Assembly: GCA_012845835.1 (NCBI GenBank) | Contig: JABAKD010000012.1 | Span: 434,001 to 498,000, forward strand | DNA: 64,000 nt | Direction of reading: 5' to 3' | From: Undaria pinnatifida | Taxonomy: Eukaryota; Sar; Phaeophyceae; Laminariales; Alariaceae | Shown here: positions 9,961 to 21,175 of the stretch, piece by piece | Position numbering within the stretch: the stretch's first letter is position 1 | Layout of the letters: the number at the start of each line of letters is the position of its first letter | Position numbers and translations under genes: made by a program | The notes under the pieces: model-generated | What the model was told of the DNA's origin: nothing | The model's database searches: none | What the model saw: the letters and a program-made list of their open reading frames with translations, nothing else

Positions 9961-11562
9961 TTTATTAAAAAACCTAAATTACACTCAAGCTGTGAAACCG
10001 AAGATTTTGTCGAAACTCATCTTTGCAAGCTGTGTGTGATACTCTGATCGCGCGTATTACGGGTTGTGTGTCCTCATCAAGGATATAGGTCGGCGACTCC
10101 CCTTGCAACTACAGTGTAGCTATCAGGGTCAACATGGTGATGTTAAGCAGTCTGTGCGCGGAAACTATAAAACACGTTTCTGAGGGGGACAAAATCTGAC
10201 AGCTGTGGAAGGATATGCATCAGTTTATCAAGTGAATCCTGTAAGTCGAATATCCGGTGAGGGGAGGGCGGAGTTTTGAAGGACGTGGGGGCCTGATTTT
10301 GATCAAAAGGGAGCGGGAGGGGGGGAGGGGGGGGGAGGGGACGGGTGGCGCAGGTCAATTTGTGCGTGGAAACAATAAATATTTCTTGTGGAACAGGGGG
10401 GGGGGATGTGGCGGGGGGGGGGCGGGGGCTGGGGGTGGAGGGCTTTAGGTCGCATAGATGTAGGGGTTTGCTATACGCGTGGTGCTAGGTGTAGGCGATG
10501 GTGCGGGTGGTGGGGAAGGAGGGGGCGTTGGGGGCGGGAGTGGGTGGGAATTGCAGCAGTGGCATGGACGGCTCTGAAACGATAACGAGGCGATGTCCAG
10601 GTCGTGGAAGTGTTTATTACTCTGGCGGATTTCGATATTATTCGGTGGCGCGTTTAAGCAAGAGAAAACGAGGGGAGAAGAAAAGAAAGGAAAAAAATAA
10701 TAAAAGTGGTGGGGGGGGGGGAGGGTTTTCAAGAGGTTTAGGTCACACATAATATTGAAATCAAGGATTTGGTCGACACTGATGTTCGCAAAATTGTGTG
10801 TGATCCTCCGATCGCGCGTATTAATCATATATGTAGGGGCTTGCTATACGCGCGGTGCTGGGTCTAGGCGATCGTGCGGGGTGTGGGGAAGGAGGGGGCG
10901 TTGGAGGGGGGGAGGGGGGATGAATGAAAGCTACGTCACAGATGGCTAGAAAGATAATGACGTGATATCAATTGCTTAGATGTGTTTATTGCTCTGGTCT
11001 GGCCGATTTCGATTGTAAGTGGGGCGTTTGAACGAACTGGGCGGAGAACAAAGGGGGCGGGGAGGGGGGGGGGGGCGGAGATAAGTTGGAGCTACGGCAT
11101 GGATGGCTAGATGGATAATGAGATGATATCAGCTGGCTGGTAGTGTTTACTACTCTGGCAGATTTTGATTTCAGGTGGTGCGTTTAAACAAGAGGGATCG
11201 GGCGGGCGGGGGGCGGGGGGGCGAGCATTTCAATATGTGTGCGGAAACTATAAACCCTTGAAGGGGACGAATCTGACGGTTGCAGCAAGAAGACACCCCT
11301 TTACATCACCCGCCTGGTAATGTTTATTTTTCTAGAAGGTTTGATGTTACATGTAGTAGGCAACCCAGTTCTTAGGTGTAATAAACAACGTGTTAAAAGC
11401 TTCATAATTTGTTTTTGTACATGGATCGAAAGATATGTTTCAATCGATAGGTACAATCATGTAGATACCATTATTTTCTGACATCGCTAATTGTAAAAAA
11501 GAGATGCATATTGCCAAATACAGCAGGCGAGGTGATGTGGTCATGCAATGTCACCGCCATTG
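9961..11562 (+). mobile_element. Family 1 repeat (G-run strand on top), composite copy
   Basis: Left end is the family terminus (a T/A-rich stretch, then ACACTCAAGCTGTGAAACCG here; consensus ACACTCCAGCTGTGAGATCG), followed by TCTTTGCAAGCTGTG, CTCGATCGCGCGTATTAC-type sequence, GGTCGGCGACTCCCC, CGGAAACTATAAAAC and GTTTATCAAGTGAATCC. Long G runs follow at 10310-10440, 10700-10730 and 10900-11080. Near 10745-10810 a degenerate second copy of the terminus module appears, so the copy is composite. It closes with GCGAGGTGATGTGGTCATGC at about 11562. Very similar in order and detail to the copy at 33926-36645. No protein is encoded. Confidence 0.8.
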
Positions 11563-11680
11563 ACAATTTATATATGGTATATTATATTGATTGTTTGAAA
11601 CTGGACGGGATCGAAGTTGCCGTGTGTTCTGACTGACTTCTCGTCATTCGACCCGTTGTTTGCTTATTTCACTATCTGTC

Positions 11681-11985
11681 GGTCGCCCCGGTGGTCTATT
11701 GGTTGCCCTCGCATGCTAATATAGGGTTGGTCCTTGAGTTAAATTCCCACCATGTTGAAATTTCTAATATATTTGCTAAAACGCAAACCAAAGGATCAAC
11801 TTAACTGCGGAGAGCGCCTGGCACAGCGTGATTAGGCACAGTTCGACGCAAGTCGACAAGGAAGGGAATAATGTGCTGAATTATACTCGCGAAAAAAATG
11901 AACGCACACCGTATTGGGGACGGGGGAAGAGGGAGCGGAGAGAAGTGCAAGGACAATAAACGGAATGAAAAAAGTCAAAAATAAA
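11681..11985 (+). mobile_element. tRNA-derived SINE-like repeat, copy 1 of 4
   Basis: The head reads GGTCGCCCCGGTGGTCTATT and corresponds to the box A region of a tRNA. The body shares TCAACTTAACTGC, GCGCCTGGC, TTCGACGCAAGTCGAC, GGGAA and a G-rich stretch ending in A-rich sequence near 11985. Compared with the copy at 28380 the box B region is altered (GTCCTTGAGTTAAATTCCC), so it is probably dead. Other copies are at 22786, 24771 and 28386. Confidence 0.65.
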
Positions 11986-12140
11986 AGTGTCAGAAGCGGT
12001 GGAAGGTAGAATGAAATAAAATGAAGACGGCACTCCGTTTATTTCCGACTCGCAAATACGTTAAGCTCGTCGGTCGTTGACTCCGATATTTGCTCGTTGG
12101 CCGTTGGCAGCTGAGAAAGTCCTAGACTATATTCTAAGAA

Positions 12141-13063
12141 TATAAATACACTCCAGCCGTACGATCGAATATTTTGTCGAAACTCATATTTGCAAGCAGT
12201 GTGTGTGATACTCCGATCGCGCGTATTACTGGGTGTGTGTCCTCATGAAGGATAAAGATCGGCGGCTCCCCTTGGAACCACAGCAGTGTGGGTCAACAGG
12301 GTGATGTTAGTCATAGATAGTCTGTATAAATTTCATTTTTGAGGGGGAAATGCATCACACAGCTGTGAAAGGAAATGCATCACTTTATCAAGTGTATCCT
12401 GTAAGTCGTATAACCGGTGAGGGGAAGGCTGAGTTATTAAGGGCGTGCGGGGCTGCGTTTGAACAAGAGGGAGGGGGGGGCAGGCGGAGCAACTCGATAT
12501 GTGCGCGGAAACTATGAGTCCTTTTAAGTGAACAAAGCTGACGGGTGTGAAAGGAATGCATTAGTTTATCATGTAGTATATCCTGTAAGTCGTACACCAG
12601 TGAGGAGAAGGCGGAGTGTCCGTAGGGGTATGGCGGGGGTGGGGGGGAGGGATTTCCAACAGCTTTATGTCGCATAGATGTAGGAGTTTGCTAAAAGCGT
12701 GGTGCTAGGTCTAGGCGATGGTGCGGGTGGTAGAGAAGGAGGGCGCGTTGTTGGGGGGGGGGGGGGGGCGAATTGGAGTTACAGAATGGATGGCAAGAAA
12801 TATAATGAGGTGATATCAACTACATGGGGGTAGTTTATATTACTCTGGCAGGTTTCCTTTTATTTGGGGCGTTGAACCAGAGCGAACGGGGGGGGAAAAA
12901 GGGGGGGGGGGGGGGAAATGAATTGGAGCTACGGCATGAATGGCTAGAACGATAATGAGGTTATATCAGTTGCCTGGTAGTGTTTATTACTCTGGTGGGG
13001 TGTGGGGAAGGAGGAGGTGTTGAGGGATGGGGGGGGGGGGGCAGATTTGGGCTACAATATAGC
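12141..13063 (+). mobile_element. Family 1 repeat
   Basis: Begins at the AT-rich terminus (TATAAATACACTCCAGCC), then carries the CGATCGCGCGTATTAC, GGCGGCTCCCC, GTTTATCAAGTGTATCC and TAACCGGTGAGGGG blocks, followed by G runs at 12470, 12640, 12750, 12890 and 13030. More divergent than the copies at 10 and 34 kb. It ends within a G-rich block. Confidence 0.75.
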
Positions 13064-13325
13064 AGCACAGACAGCAGTCGTGGTCAAGTATTGAGAAGCG
13101 GCCATTGCCGCGAGAATGAAATTTTCATATTTTTCGGCGTATGTATGTATATGACATGCTTCATCTACGATGAGATGTACGTGTACCACTTCTGGTCTGT
13201 ATTATGCTTGCCCTTGAACATTCTTCCACTCCAGAGTAACTGGGCCCCGTCCTGCGACTACGAACGAGCTTGGTCATTCGGGATAGTGTGCGAAAAACAA
13301 TAACAGTTAGTATGATTCGATCAAA

Positions 13326-13428
13326 ACACACACCCAGTAGTAAATACGCGCGATCGGAGTATCACACATAGCGTGCAAAGATGATTTTCGACGAAATCTT
13401 CGATATCACATCTGAAGCGTATTTTTAG
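13326..13428 (-). mobile_element. Family 1 terminal fragment, inverted
   Basis: Reverse complement of the first roughly 100 bp of the family (CACACCCAGTAGTAAATACG, CGATCGGAGTATCACAC, GATGATTTTCGACGAAATC). Only the terminus-proximal part is present, which matches the general pattern of copies sharing one end. Confidence 0.7.
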
Positions 13429-13564
13429 TTCTCCATTTTCACAATATGTTGAGTACACGTTCCTCCCCGCACACACCTTCCCCCGCCGCCCCACCAAACA
13501 CCACCCCCCACACACACCGACGCGCACCTTGACAGTACAATGAAGAGATTTGTTGGACTGATTC

Positions 13565-13809
13565 TACGATATCCCCCTCCAACACCAGCGATTTTCTTTC
13601 TTTAACGAACGTTTCATGGCTACTCGACACGAAGAACGATGCTATGAAAAAAAATCTTCATCAATTGTCATGCTCGCAAAAGGATTATCATATCGAACGA
13701 TGACATGTCGGAGTGGCAAGGGGCATCGTATTTCAGGGGTTACGGCTGAGAGATGGTTTCAAAACCGGCGATTTCGTTGAAAGAAAAGACGGGGCCCCGG
13801 GCTATCGTA
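13565..13809. mobile_element. MITE-like element, copy 2 of 3
   Basis: Inverted ends TACGATATCCCCCTCC and GGGGCCCCGGGCTATCGTA. The internal GCGATTTTCTTTCTTTAACG and GGCGATTTCGTTGAAAG match those of the copies at 4857 and 60628. The body is diverged but collinear. It is preceded by CTGATTCT as in the other two copies. Confidence 0.65.
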
Positions 13810-14210
13810 CAACGACTTGTTCTGGAGTAATGTGATGGTACCGTCTACGTAGGAAGAAAGCTAGAGTGTGCAGAAGAAGTGTGGCAAGGGAACGCGAAGT
13901 TCGTATAAACAACTGGAACCAGTGCAGATGTCAGCGGCGAAAAATATACTAACGTATTAAAAGCAGAGCTAGGAATGTACGCACTTAAACCAAACAGAGA
14001 CGTGATAAAGTAAGCTTAAAACGGCAATAATGAAAGTCATGAACACGCCAAAAAAGAAGTTTCCAGCCATGCGAGTAGCTGATAGCTGATAGGGCTGTAT
14101 GGGATAATGAAATTGAGGGCACGCTGGCATAGGGTGGGATAACGCAGTCGAGAAAGTATGGAAGGAGTCAATGGTCATATACGACTACGGCCATGCATGA
14201 ATATCGAGTA
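13810..14210. other. No feature seen
   Basis: No coding motif, RNA signature or clear repeat was found between the MITE-like element and the next family 1 copy. Confidence 0.4.
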
Positions 14211-14680
14211 CACTCCCCCCACCCCCCTTTCCCCGCCGCGCCCACCATCGCCTAGACCTATAGCACCACGCGTGCGTGCAGTAAGCTCCTAAATTGTATG
14301 TGATCTAAAAATGATGGACCCCTCCCACCCTCCCCTAAACGAAAACGCCCCCCCCCCCTTTCGCCTGCCCTCACGCCCGCCCCCCAGCCCCCCACCCTTT
14401 AAACCCCTCCCGCTCCTCACCGGTCATACGACTACAACAAGATATACACAATAAACTGGCGCATTTAAACGGGTCGTAACCATTATGTGTACAGATTGAT
14501 TAACATCACCATGTTGACCCTGGCAAGCTAGCTTGAAGGAAAGTCGCCGGCCCATATCCTTGATGAGGACACACAAAGAAATACGCGCGATCGGAGTATC
14601 ACCCACAGCTTGCTAAGATTAGATTCAACGAAATATTTTATCTCACAGCTGGAATAGTGTACTTTGTTATTATATATATT
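14211..14680 (-). mobile_element. Family 1 repeat, inverted
   Basis: C-run blocks at 14213-14240 and 14320-14400, then CTCACCGGTCATACGACT, CATGTTGACCCTGGCA, AAGTCGCCGGCCCATATCC, TACGCGCGATCGGAGTATC and the terminus TATCTCACAGCTGGAATAGT followed by an AT-rich tail. Divergent and shortened relative to the 34-kb copy. Confidence 0.75.
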
Positions 14681-16140
14681 TATGTTAATCTGTTCGTACT
14701 CTTAATGTAGGCACATTCGAGATGTATGTAAAATAATCGCTCAAGCTCTACGTCAGAGATTGCCCACATCGTCTCTCTTAGAGCTGCATGTTCCTCGAAC
14801 GGTGTTTCGCGCCATGGCTTCGGGCACGTCGCCCAATCGAACCAGCTATAAAAAGTACCCCCCTCCGTACCCTCCCTCCCTCCTCCATATCCTTGGCCGC
14901 CCTATGAATTTCGTAGTACTATTAATAGGACCCGCAGGTCTGTGGAATGGTGCTTATTATCACCATCTCCACTATAATACTATCGGGCTACGATTTCGGC
15001 GTGCCGATCAGGTACGCTCCCATCACAGCTCAAAACAGGGATCCGATCACTTCTGCCTGCCTGACGGCAATAGACCGCTCACTTCAGCTTAACGTTCTTC
15101 TCCCACACTATTTACACAAGTGAGCGATGCTCCGTTTCACGGCCTTCTCTTTTGTGCTCTGGCTTGCGGTCGGCCTGCACGCGACTGGTGACCACCACGT
15201 GGTTTTCAGTTTGTTGGCTTCGTTTGGTGTTGGCTTTTTGTTCTGTTCTCCTTTTTAGTTTGTTTTAGTTTGTGATTTTGCGAACCACTGACTGACGTCG
15301 AAGCAACACATCTTTCTGGGCAACAGGCGGGGATGTAAGGGCCGCGTGGACTACGACCCTCCGTGTTGAAATGCTGGAGATAGATGTGGCCGACACGTTT
15401 GGTGTGACGCCGGAAACACGAACCCACCCTGCGTCTTCTCAAAAAACAACAAAAAGTCATCGTACACGGTAAAACCTTCATAAAGAATAGCAGGTACCAG
15501 GTGGTACTATTAATAGGTGGTACTAGGTGGTGTCTAGGACGGAGGGGGAAATAGCCTCTCACAACGTATCTATCACAACATATACACAACATACTGGTAC
15601 CTCGTGCAGAATAATTTGTCGCACTGACCGAATAAAGGTGAAGGGAAGGTATGGGCGAGGATCAAGTCCGACCGCGAGCCGGGATCATAGGGCGGTGTCG
15701 CCCGGGGCCCCGACCCGACTACGTATATGGAGGTTAGGGTTTGTCTGGCTCTGCTCAGGGCTAGCCTCAGGGCATATGTATGTTCTATACATGTATACTA
15801 TGTATACAGTATCTACAACCTGCAGTATTGCTGTAATACAAAAATATATTCTTGTATATTCTTGTCTATTTATATAGACTAGAATATTTTGTTAAGGAAC
15901 GACCTTGAAAGGCCTGTAATTATCTGATTTGATGCGTTTTCGTATGATATGTTGGCGTTATCTATTCGGGGTAGTCAGGAAATGAAACCAAGGCATGCGC
16001 CTCGCCTCTCAGTTGCTATCCGGGGCTCTGTGGAAATACTAAAGCTGCTTCTCTACTACGGCTAAGAAAGTGAATACTCGCCGAGGACCTGCTCAATAGG
16101 CAGACCTGCAGGAGACACTCTGTGTCCTTACACTACCCGA
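14680..16140. other. No supportable gene
   Basis: Short frames at 14760-15092, 15206-15592 and 15527-15877 have no family motif. A few copies of AGGTGGTACTA occur at about 15490-15535. AT-rich sequence with GTATAC words lies at 15780-15870. Confidence 0.4.
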
Positions 16141-16149
16141 ACAACGTAA

Positions 16150-16440
16150 AAAAATAGCGTCGTCGGCAGGATCATGGGTTTTTGGGTCGTGGGTTCAAAT
16201 TCCGCCATCCGCAATAATATACTTTTTCAGACTTTCCCCATGTCGAACTTGAAAAATAATCTCCCCATGTACCCCCAGGAGATGAAACCACTTGGGTATT
16301 GACAGGTTCGCCCGTATATCCGGCCGACCTGCTATCCCGCCGTTTCAGGGGGGGAGAGTGTTATCAGGCTTAGTTCGGGTAAGCTATGGGTTAACCTTTT
16401 GCGAGTGGCCAAAATCGCTACTGCCCCTCTAATCCCTTAA
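16150..16440 (+). mobile_element. Possible LTR-element fossil
   Basis: A tRNA-like GTGGGTTCAAATTCCGCC stretch at about 16190-16210 could be primer-binding-site sequence. It is followed by about 140 bp of non-coding sequence, a purine run (GGGGGGGAGAG) resembling a polypurine tract, and TGTTATCAGGCTTAG, a plausible LTR start. Related sequence is at 17935-18040 (inverted) and 39530-39670. No protein-coding part is visible. It is a small, broken fragment whose family and age cannot be set; the tRNA-like stretch could equally belong to a SINE. Confidence 0.25.
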
Positions 16441-17055
16441 ACTTATTGTACGGTATAGTCTATGTTTTAGGGTAATATTGTATGTGTTTGAGAAGTGGGA
16501 TCAGCTCGAGCGGGAGGTGGGGGCTTTCGGCGACTTCACAGCCGTCAATCGGAATCGAAGGACGTCTGCGATATTTTTCTCGACATTCATCAACATCGGT
16601 TTGAAAGAGAGGAGACGAACGAACGTGAGCGCCCCGCGGATTAGGCGCCCCCACGACAGGCCCACCCTTGCCAGAAAGTCAGAGAGACAATCGTGATGGC
16701 GGCGTCCCGATGTGCACACAACGCGCGCTGTTGGGAGGGGGTTGCCTCGTCATGCCCGATGGCGAACCCGGAGCCGTGAAAACAAGAGTGTGATGATACA
16801 TCCGCCGGTGTCCTGATGTAGGGTGGGTAAGGACATAAGACAGCTACCTGGCAAGGAAGGCTGGAACAGCAGAATATGAGCGCCTGCGTCCTCAAGGCTG
16901 GCACGCCTGCAAGGAAAAGACGCCGCTTGCGACGTCCGGGCAACTTTAATCCGCGAACGGTATCGGCGCACACGACGTCCAGGCAGGGATTTTTCTTCGT
17001 TTTCCCGGCCACGGAGGTCAGGGTGGTACTAACGTTGTACCCCCGTGGGTTCATG
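16440..17055. other. No supportable gene
   Basis: Overlapping frames on both strands (up to 137 codons on the minus strand at 16641-17054) lack motifs, and neither strand shows a clear codon pattern. Confidence 0.35.
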
Positions 17056-17059
17056 TAAC

Positions 17060-17137
17060 CAACGATAACGAACGATAACGAACGATAACGAACAACATCG
17101 AACGATACCGAACGACAACGAACGATAGCGAACGACC
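17060..17137 (+). repeat. 10-bp minisatellite (AACGATAACG), about 8 units
   Basis: The units AACGATAACG, AACGATACCG, AACGACAACG and AACGATAGCG follow one another with single-base variants. The repeat is short and sits in otherwise unremarkable sequence. Confidence 0.85.
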
Positions 17138-17503
17138 GGGAGCTGGAGTCGAGATGCGCCGAACTCTACACTTCGACGCGGCTTCACAGGCGGCAAACCT
17201 GAATGTTGGTTGTGTTCTGGACGATCAGGCGTCGTGAACAATCACTCAGTTTGGTTGTGGCTATGGAGGCGCAGCCGCTTCATCAGTAGTCGGCAGCGAA
17301 TAGTACAGGAAACCACAGCCCGAGCGATGGGAGCGAAAACCATTGCGTGGTACGCCTGTTGAGTCGAGCGTGAGAAGGAGCATCGCAGCTATAGATGGGA
17401 CCATTCCCATAATAAGAAAACCGACGGAAATATTGCGCGAAGTTCACAGAGGGTGTACTTTGCATCGAACCCTGCGCAGGTACGGGAGTGTCCTGCGTAC
17501 AAG

Positions 17504-17930
17504 ATGGCAGGAGTGTTTAACCTCCTGACATCGCTCGCTGAGTTTCCCAATTCGTCCGACTTACTGTTAGATCCAGTTAAGGACGAATATATAACGCTCG
17601 ACTTCGGCAATAAACTCGATATTTTCTGCAGCAATCCCACTCAATTCGGGTCGACCCAAAAAAAACAATAAAATACTCGGAACAATTTTTACTGGCCCAT
17701 TCTCCTTAGAGACTTTCGTTATTTCTATGTTCGATGGACACCGAGTTCCCTGGCAGCAGATTTTGTTTTCCTGCAGTGTTGTGGGATGCCGTGTTCTTTG
17801 GACGTCCATGAAGCTCCAAGCTACTGCCATACCGTACTTCCATGTGGGAAATGTTTCTGCTAGCCCTGTATCTAAACCGCCCTCTGCAATAGATGACAGC
17901 AGGAATAATAAATTTGTTACCATTGTTTAG
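17504..17930 (+). CDS. Protein-like frames, unknown, unresolved
   Basis: From ATG 17504 a frame encodes MAGVFNLLTSLAEFPNSSDL, then DPVKDEYITLDFGNKLDIF, ending at about 17671. A second forward frame continues to 17930 with TGPFSLETFVISMFDGHRVP and PSAIDDSRNNKFVTIV. The text of both is protein-like, but a 118-codon minus-strand frame across the same bases is also open, so even the strand is uncertain. No family is recognised. Confidence 0.2.
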
Positions 17931-17934
17931 ATCT

Positions 17935-18040
17935 TTAGTGGAGTATCAGTCCGTTTGACCTCTTGCAACAGGTTAACCAGTAGATTACCCAAACTAAGCC
18001 TTATAACACCACTCAGTTGGGGCAATCATGCGTGGTTCGT
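17935..18040 (-). mobile_element. Possible LTR-element fossil, end fragment
   Basis: Read on the minus strand it gives GTGTTATAAGGCTTAGTTTG, GGTTAACCTGTTGCAAG and GGTCAAACGGACTGATAC, matching the stretch that begins after the purine run at about 16357 and the one at 39535. It is a short broken piece with no coding part. Confidence 0.25.
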
Positions 18041-18216
18041 ACGCGTTTATGTGGCACACAAAGAAACTATTTACGTCACGGTAGCGCATACCAACAGTAG
18101 CGCTACTACGCTGTAGCCCTGCACTACTCACAGAAAGAGGCCGTTTTCCACAATATAACAAAAGGTACCCATATTTCGTTACTGCCAGGCGCGATATTTG
18201 CAGGCTGAAATCGATC

Positions 18217-18336
18217 TAGTTTGGAACGACCGTACAAGTGTCACGTAGTTTGGATCGACCGTACACGTAGTTTGGATCGACCGTACACGTAGTTTGAATC
18301 GACCGTACAAGTGTCACGTACTTTGGATCGACCATG
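18217..18336 (+). repeat. 22/29-bp tandem repeat, 5 units
   Basis: TAGTTTGGATCGACCGTACA recurs at 18217, 18246, 18268, 18290 and 18319. Spacings are 29, 22, 22 and 29 bp; the longer units carry an extra AGTGTCA stretch. The symmetrical 29-22-22-29 layout suggests internal unit loss or gain. Confidence 0.8.
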
Positions 18337-18802
18337 GGGTACAGAGTGTTGGCCAGACCCTCCCTTGTCGGTGCCCGTCACAACAGGCTGAAGTGCTCAT
18401 CATATGTCATGAACATTCGGAGTCATCTCACGGTAGTAGCGGTAGGAGTTGCACCTTTGAGGGCAAGCGTTTCTGGCCGGTTAACGCCTTTACCACTGGA
18501 AAGCCCTTTGGGGGACAATTTTACTCGAAGTTAGTATAGGCAGGGGTTTTGGGCGGCTCTGGCTCCTCAAGTGAGGAACTACACCGATTCTTCGCAAACT
18601 TTTACGGTACTAGGTACTACTTTGGATTTTGGAGTATTAACCCTTTTAGAGCCCCCAATTCCCTCCCTATACTAAATCAAAGTAACTTTGTCCCCAAAAA
18701 GGGTTTCCAGTGGTGAAGGGGTTAATAGCGCGTAGAAATGTCGGTCGTATTGCACGAGCGAATGCCTTCCTTCGAAGGTCATGTTTCGGGTGATGAAAGA
18801 AC

Positions 18803-19064
18803 GATGGTGGAGATGATATTGAAGATATTGATATTGATATTGATGATATTGATATTGATGATGATGATATTGATGATGATGATGATGATGGTGATGATAT
18901 TGGTGATGATGATATTGATATTGATGATGATAATGATGATATTGATATTGATGATGATGATGATGATAATGATGATGATGATGACGATGATGATGATGAT
19001 GATGATGATGATGTTGACATTGATGATGATATTGATATTGATGATGATATTGATGATAGTGATC
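18803..19064 (+). repeat. (GAT)n / ATTGAT microsatellite
   Basis: About 260 bp of GAT triplets mixed with ATTGAT hexamers and a few GAC or AAT variants. The poly-Met/Ile/Leu and poly-Ser frames across it are repeat artefacts. Confidence 0.95.
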
Positions 19065-19680
19065 TCCTCATGTTAGGATCTCAGAAAATTCTTAAAATAT
19101 GCCGCACCCCTTCAGTATCATGATCGTTGAGACACCTCAACTCTCAATCGCAATATACCTTATTAAAGGACCCTATTATTCCTCCAAAACATAGTCTGGA
19201 TATACTGGTTCTACTGTAGTACTAGTACCCTAGTATTCATATTAGGCTTACCATCTATGAAGCGTGAGCTTCAACGTCGACATGCATGCCAACATCAAGA
19301 CATCCCCCCACAGAGTAGCAAATACCCAGGGGAAACCCACAAAAGTGGAATCTTACGCACGAATTGTAACCGGAGCTCCCTTCTGTGCCTGCCTCCACGG
19401 CTTTAGTATTGCAGTGATAATAATCCACGTGAATCGGACACGTGAACTGACTAATGGGGTGTGGGGTGTGTCGACTTTGTACACCGCAATTTCTCAACTT
19501 CAGGGGGCTGTGCCGTTCACGTGACTATGCACCACAGCGCGGTACGGTCATCCCAGGCCTGAAATATTCACAACTTTCCCACACACAACGACAGCTACAA
19601 ACATAATGAGGTAAACAAATACTCCGGAGTATCACACAAGGCGTACGAAAACCCACTGTCACTCGAAAGAATGCAGAAGT
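19065..19680. other. No feature seen
   Basis: No gene. A 14-bp palindrome ATACTCCGGAGTAT lies near 19619 and recurs near 46354, just before a family 1 insertion. Confidence 0.4.
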
Positions 19681-20345
19681 GTGCGATGCCAGGCCCGCTG
19701 GCATTCTACGTGCTCAAGGTATACTAACTTGGGGGCATCGGCATAGACTGTAAAAATGCTATTGTCAGCTCAGAATGCAATGAAAATATGCAAATTCGGG
19801 TCCTCCTGAATCACGCTGCTATATCATACCGATGTAGGCCTCTACTTTGTGCCGACGGTACGAAATAGCAGGTCCATCGGCTATTAGCCTATGGCCTGAA
19901 GGTATCCAATATCAATCCCATCGACATATGCTACCGGCGTACGTGCTGAAAACATGCGATGTCAAGTCCGATTGGTCTATGCGCTGGAGGTATGCCAACT
20001 TGGGCCCATCGACATTTATTGACAGTCTACGTGCTGAGAGTAGCCTCTTCATACGGCTTTAGGCCTATCAAGTAAGTGCTGAACCTATGAAATCTCTGGC
20101 GCATCTTCTGTCAGTGCATGTGCTGGAAGCGCGAATTTTTGGGCCTATCGACGAAACAAAAATGGTTACATACTACAGTCAGGCTATGTGATGAGAGTAC
20201 GAAATCTCAGGCCTACCGGATGTCACCCTCTATTTATAGTATGCTGATATTACCTAGAGCATACCAAGTCCACCGGCTTCTGCAGTTAGGCTATGTGTTG
20301 AGAGTATGCAGTCCCAGCCCCTCGTAAGATCCTCTCCATATCGCG
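19680..20345 (-). repeat. Degenerate 45-60-bp repeat echoing the GxxExxY C-terminus
   Basis: At least ten degenerate units lie here, marked on the plus strand by variants of GCTGAGAGTATGCAATCTCA then GGCCYATCGAC (about 19717, 19856, 19899, 19952, 19987, 20083, 20129, 20197, 20259 and 20305). The matching sequence at 20446 is the last coding part of the neighbouring GxxExxY gene. On the minus strand the units read as D-x-P-(E/K)-(I/L)-(A/S/V)-Y-(F/L): DAPKLVYL, DGPAISYR, DGIDIGYL, DGPKLAYL, DAPEIS and GRPEISYS, against DCPEIAYF in the gene. Spacing is irregular, so this is an old array, probably seeded by the gene end or the reverse. Confidence 0.6.
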
Positions 20346-20428
20346 CGTCGGATAACACACCATAAGAACAGGCACATGATCCACATGACCTACAGTAGGT
20401 CGAGAACTGTCCGGTTGATGTGGTGTTG

Positions 20429-21034
20429 TCAATCGGTGTGCCGAAAGTATGCGATCTCAGGGCAATCGACGGGGCCGTCGCGAAGGCGCATGTCGGACAA
20501 AGGCCCTGTCAAGCCGCAGATGGTATCTTGACGGAACACCGACGCATCCGGAGGGGGCGGAAACCCGGCGTCGTGCGGGAAGTTAACGATAAACCCGTGT
20601 TCCACGCCAAAGACACCCATGTAGTACTGGAGCTGGTGCACGCAGTTGTTTCGATCGCCGCTGACGGTCTTGACGGCCTTCAGCTCGACGATCGCGCTCG
20701 AACCGTCCGACAGCTTGAGCAGGAGATCGACTCTCCTTGACGACACCGCGATGCCTTTGTAGGTCATCACTGCCGACACCTCAGACGCTACGTCGACGGT
20801 TCTCTCCTTCAGCTCTATCTCGAGGGCCCGCTGGTAGGCCGACTCCGGCTGTTGCCTGCCGAGCGTTTTGAAGATCGTTCTGCATATCCCTGGCAGCTCA
20901 TTCTTGAGTTGGCGGATGGTTTTGATCTTGACAGGTTTGGGGTCGTCGCCAACGATGTCCAAGGCAATGATGGCGGAAGTCAGATCGTCCACGGTAGAAG
21001 TCGAGGCCTTCTTTCCGCTGCTGAAAATTGCCAT
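20429..21034 (-). CDS. GxxExxY / PDDEXK_3-family protein, intact copy
   Basis: A 201-aa protein starting at ATG 21034 (MAIFSSGKKA) and ending with TGA. Residues 58-152 match the GxxExxY (PD-(D/E)xK nuclease-like) family: LGRQQPESAYQRALEIEL (E64, Y67), TYKGIAVSSRRVDLLL (D103), DGSSAIVELKAV (E117, K119), QLQYYMG and VEHGFIVNF. All expected acidic and Lys positions of the putative nuclease core are kept. Known members are mostly bacterial and of unproven function; a DNA-processing role is inference only. Codons are strongly C/G-ending. The N-terminal 55 residues (KTIRQLKNELPGICRTI) and the C-terminal PEIAYF are shared with the 44.8-kb paralog but lie outside the core. Upstream exons are possible but not required. 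Confidence 0.8.
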   Translation of the reverse strand: MAIFSSGKKASTSTVDDLTSAIIALDIVGDDPKPVKIKTIRQLKNELPGICRTIFKTLGRQQPESAYQRALEIELKERTVDVASEVSAVMTYKGIAVSSRRVDLLLKLSDGSSAIVELKAVKTVSGDRNNCVHQLQYYMGVFGVEHGFIVNFPHDAGFPPPPDASVFRQDTICGLTGPLSDMRLRDGPVDCPEIAYFRHTD

Positions 21035-21128
21035 GTTTTAGTTATCTTCCGGTGTGCTTCGGTCGGGCCTGTCGAAAAAACGAGACCATCGAGTTCCGGC
21101 GAAGCAATAGACGAGCGTGTTAGAGACT

Positions 21129-21175
21129 GTCTTTCATGTCTTTCATGCCTTTCATGGCTTTTGTGGCTTTCGTTC
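21129..21175 (+). repeat. 9-bp repeat (CTTTCATGT variants)
   Basis: CTTTCATGT, CTTTCATGC, CTTTCATGG, CTTTTGTGG and CTTTCGTTC follow one another just upstream of the intact GxxExxY gene on its minus-strand side. Confidence 0.7.

Noticed and set aside
10257-10585. Gly-rich and Pro-rich ORFs in family 1 copies
   Set aside because: They follow from G or C runs and are not conserved in frame among copies.
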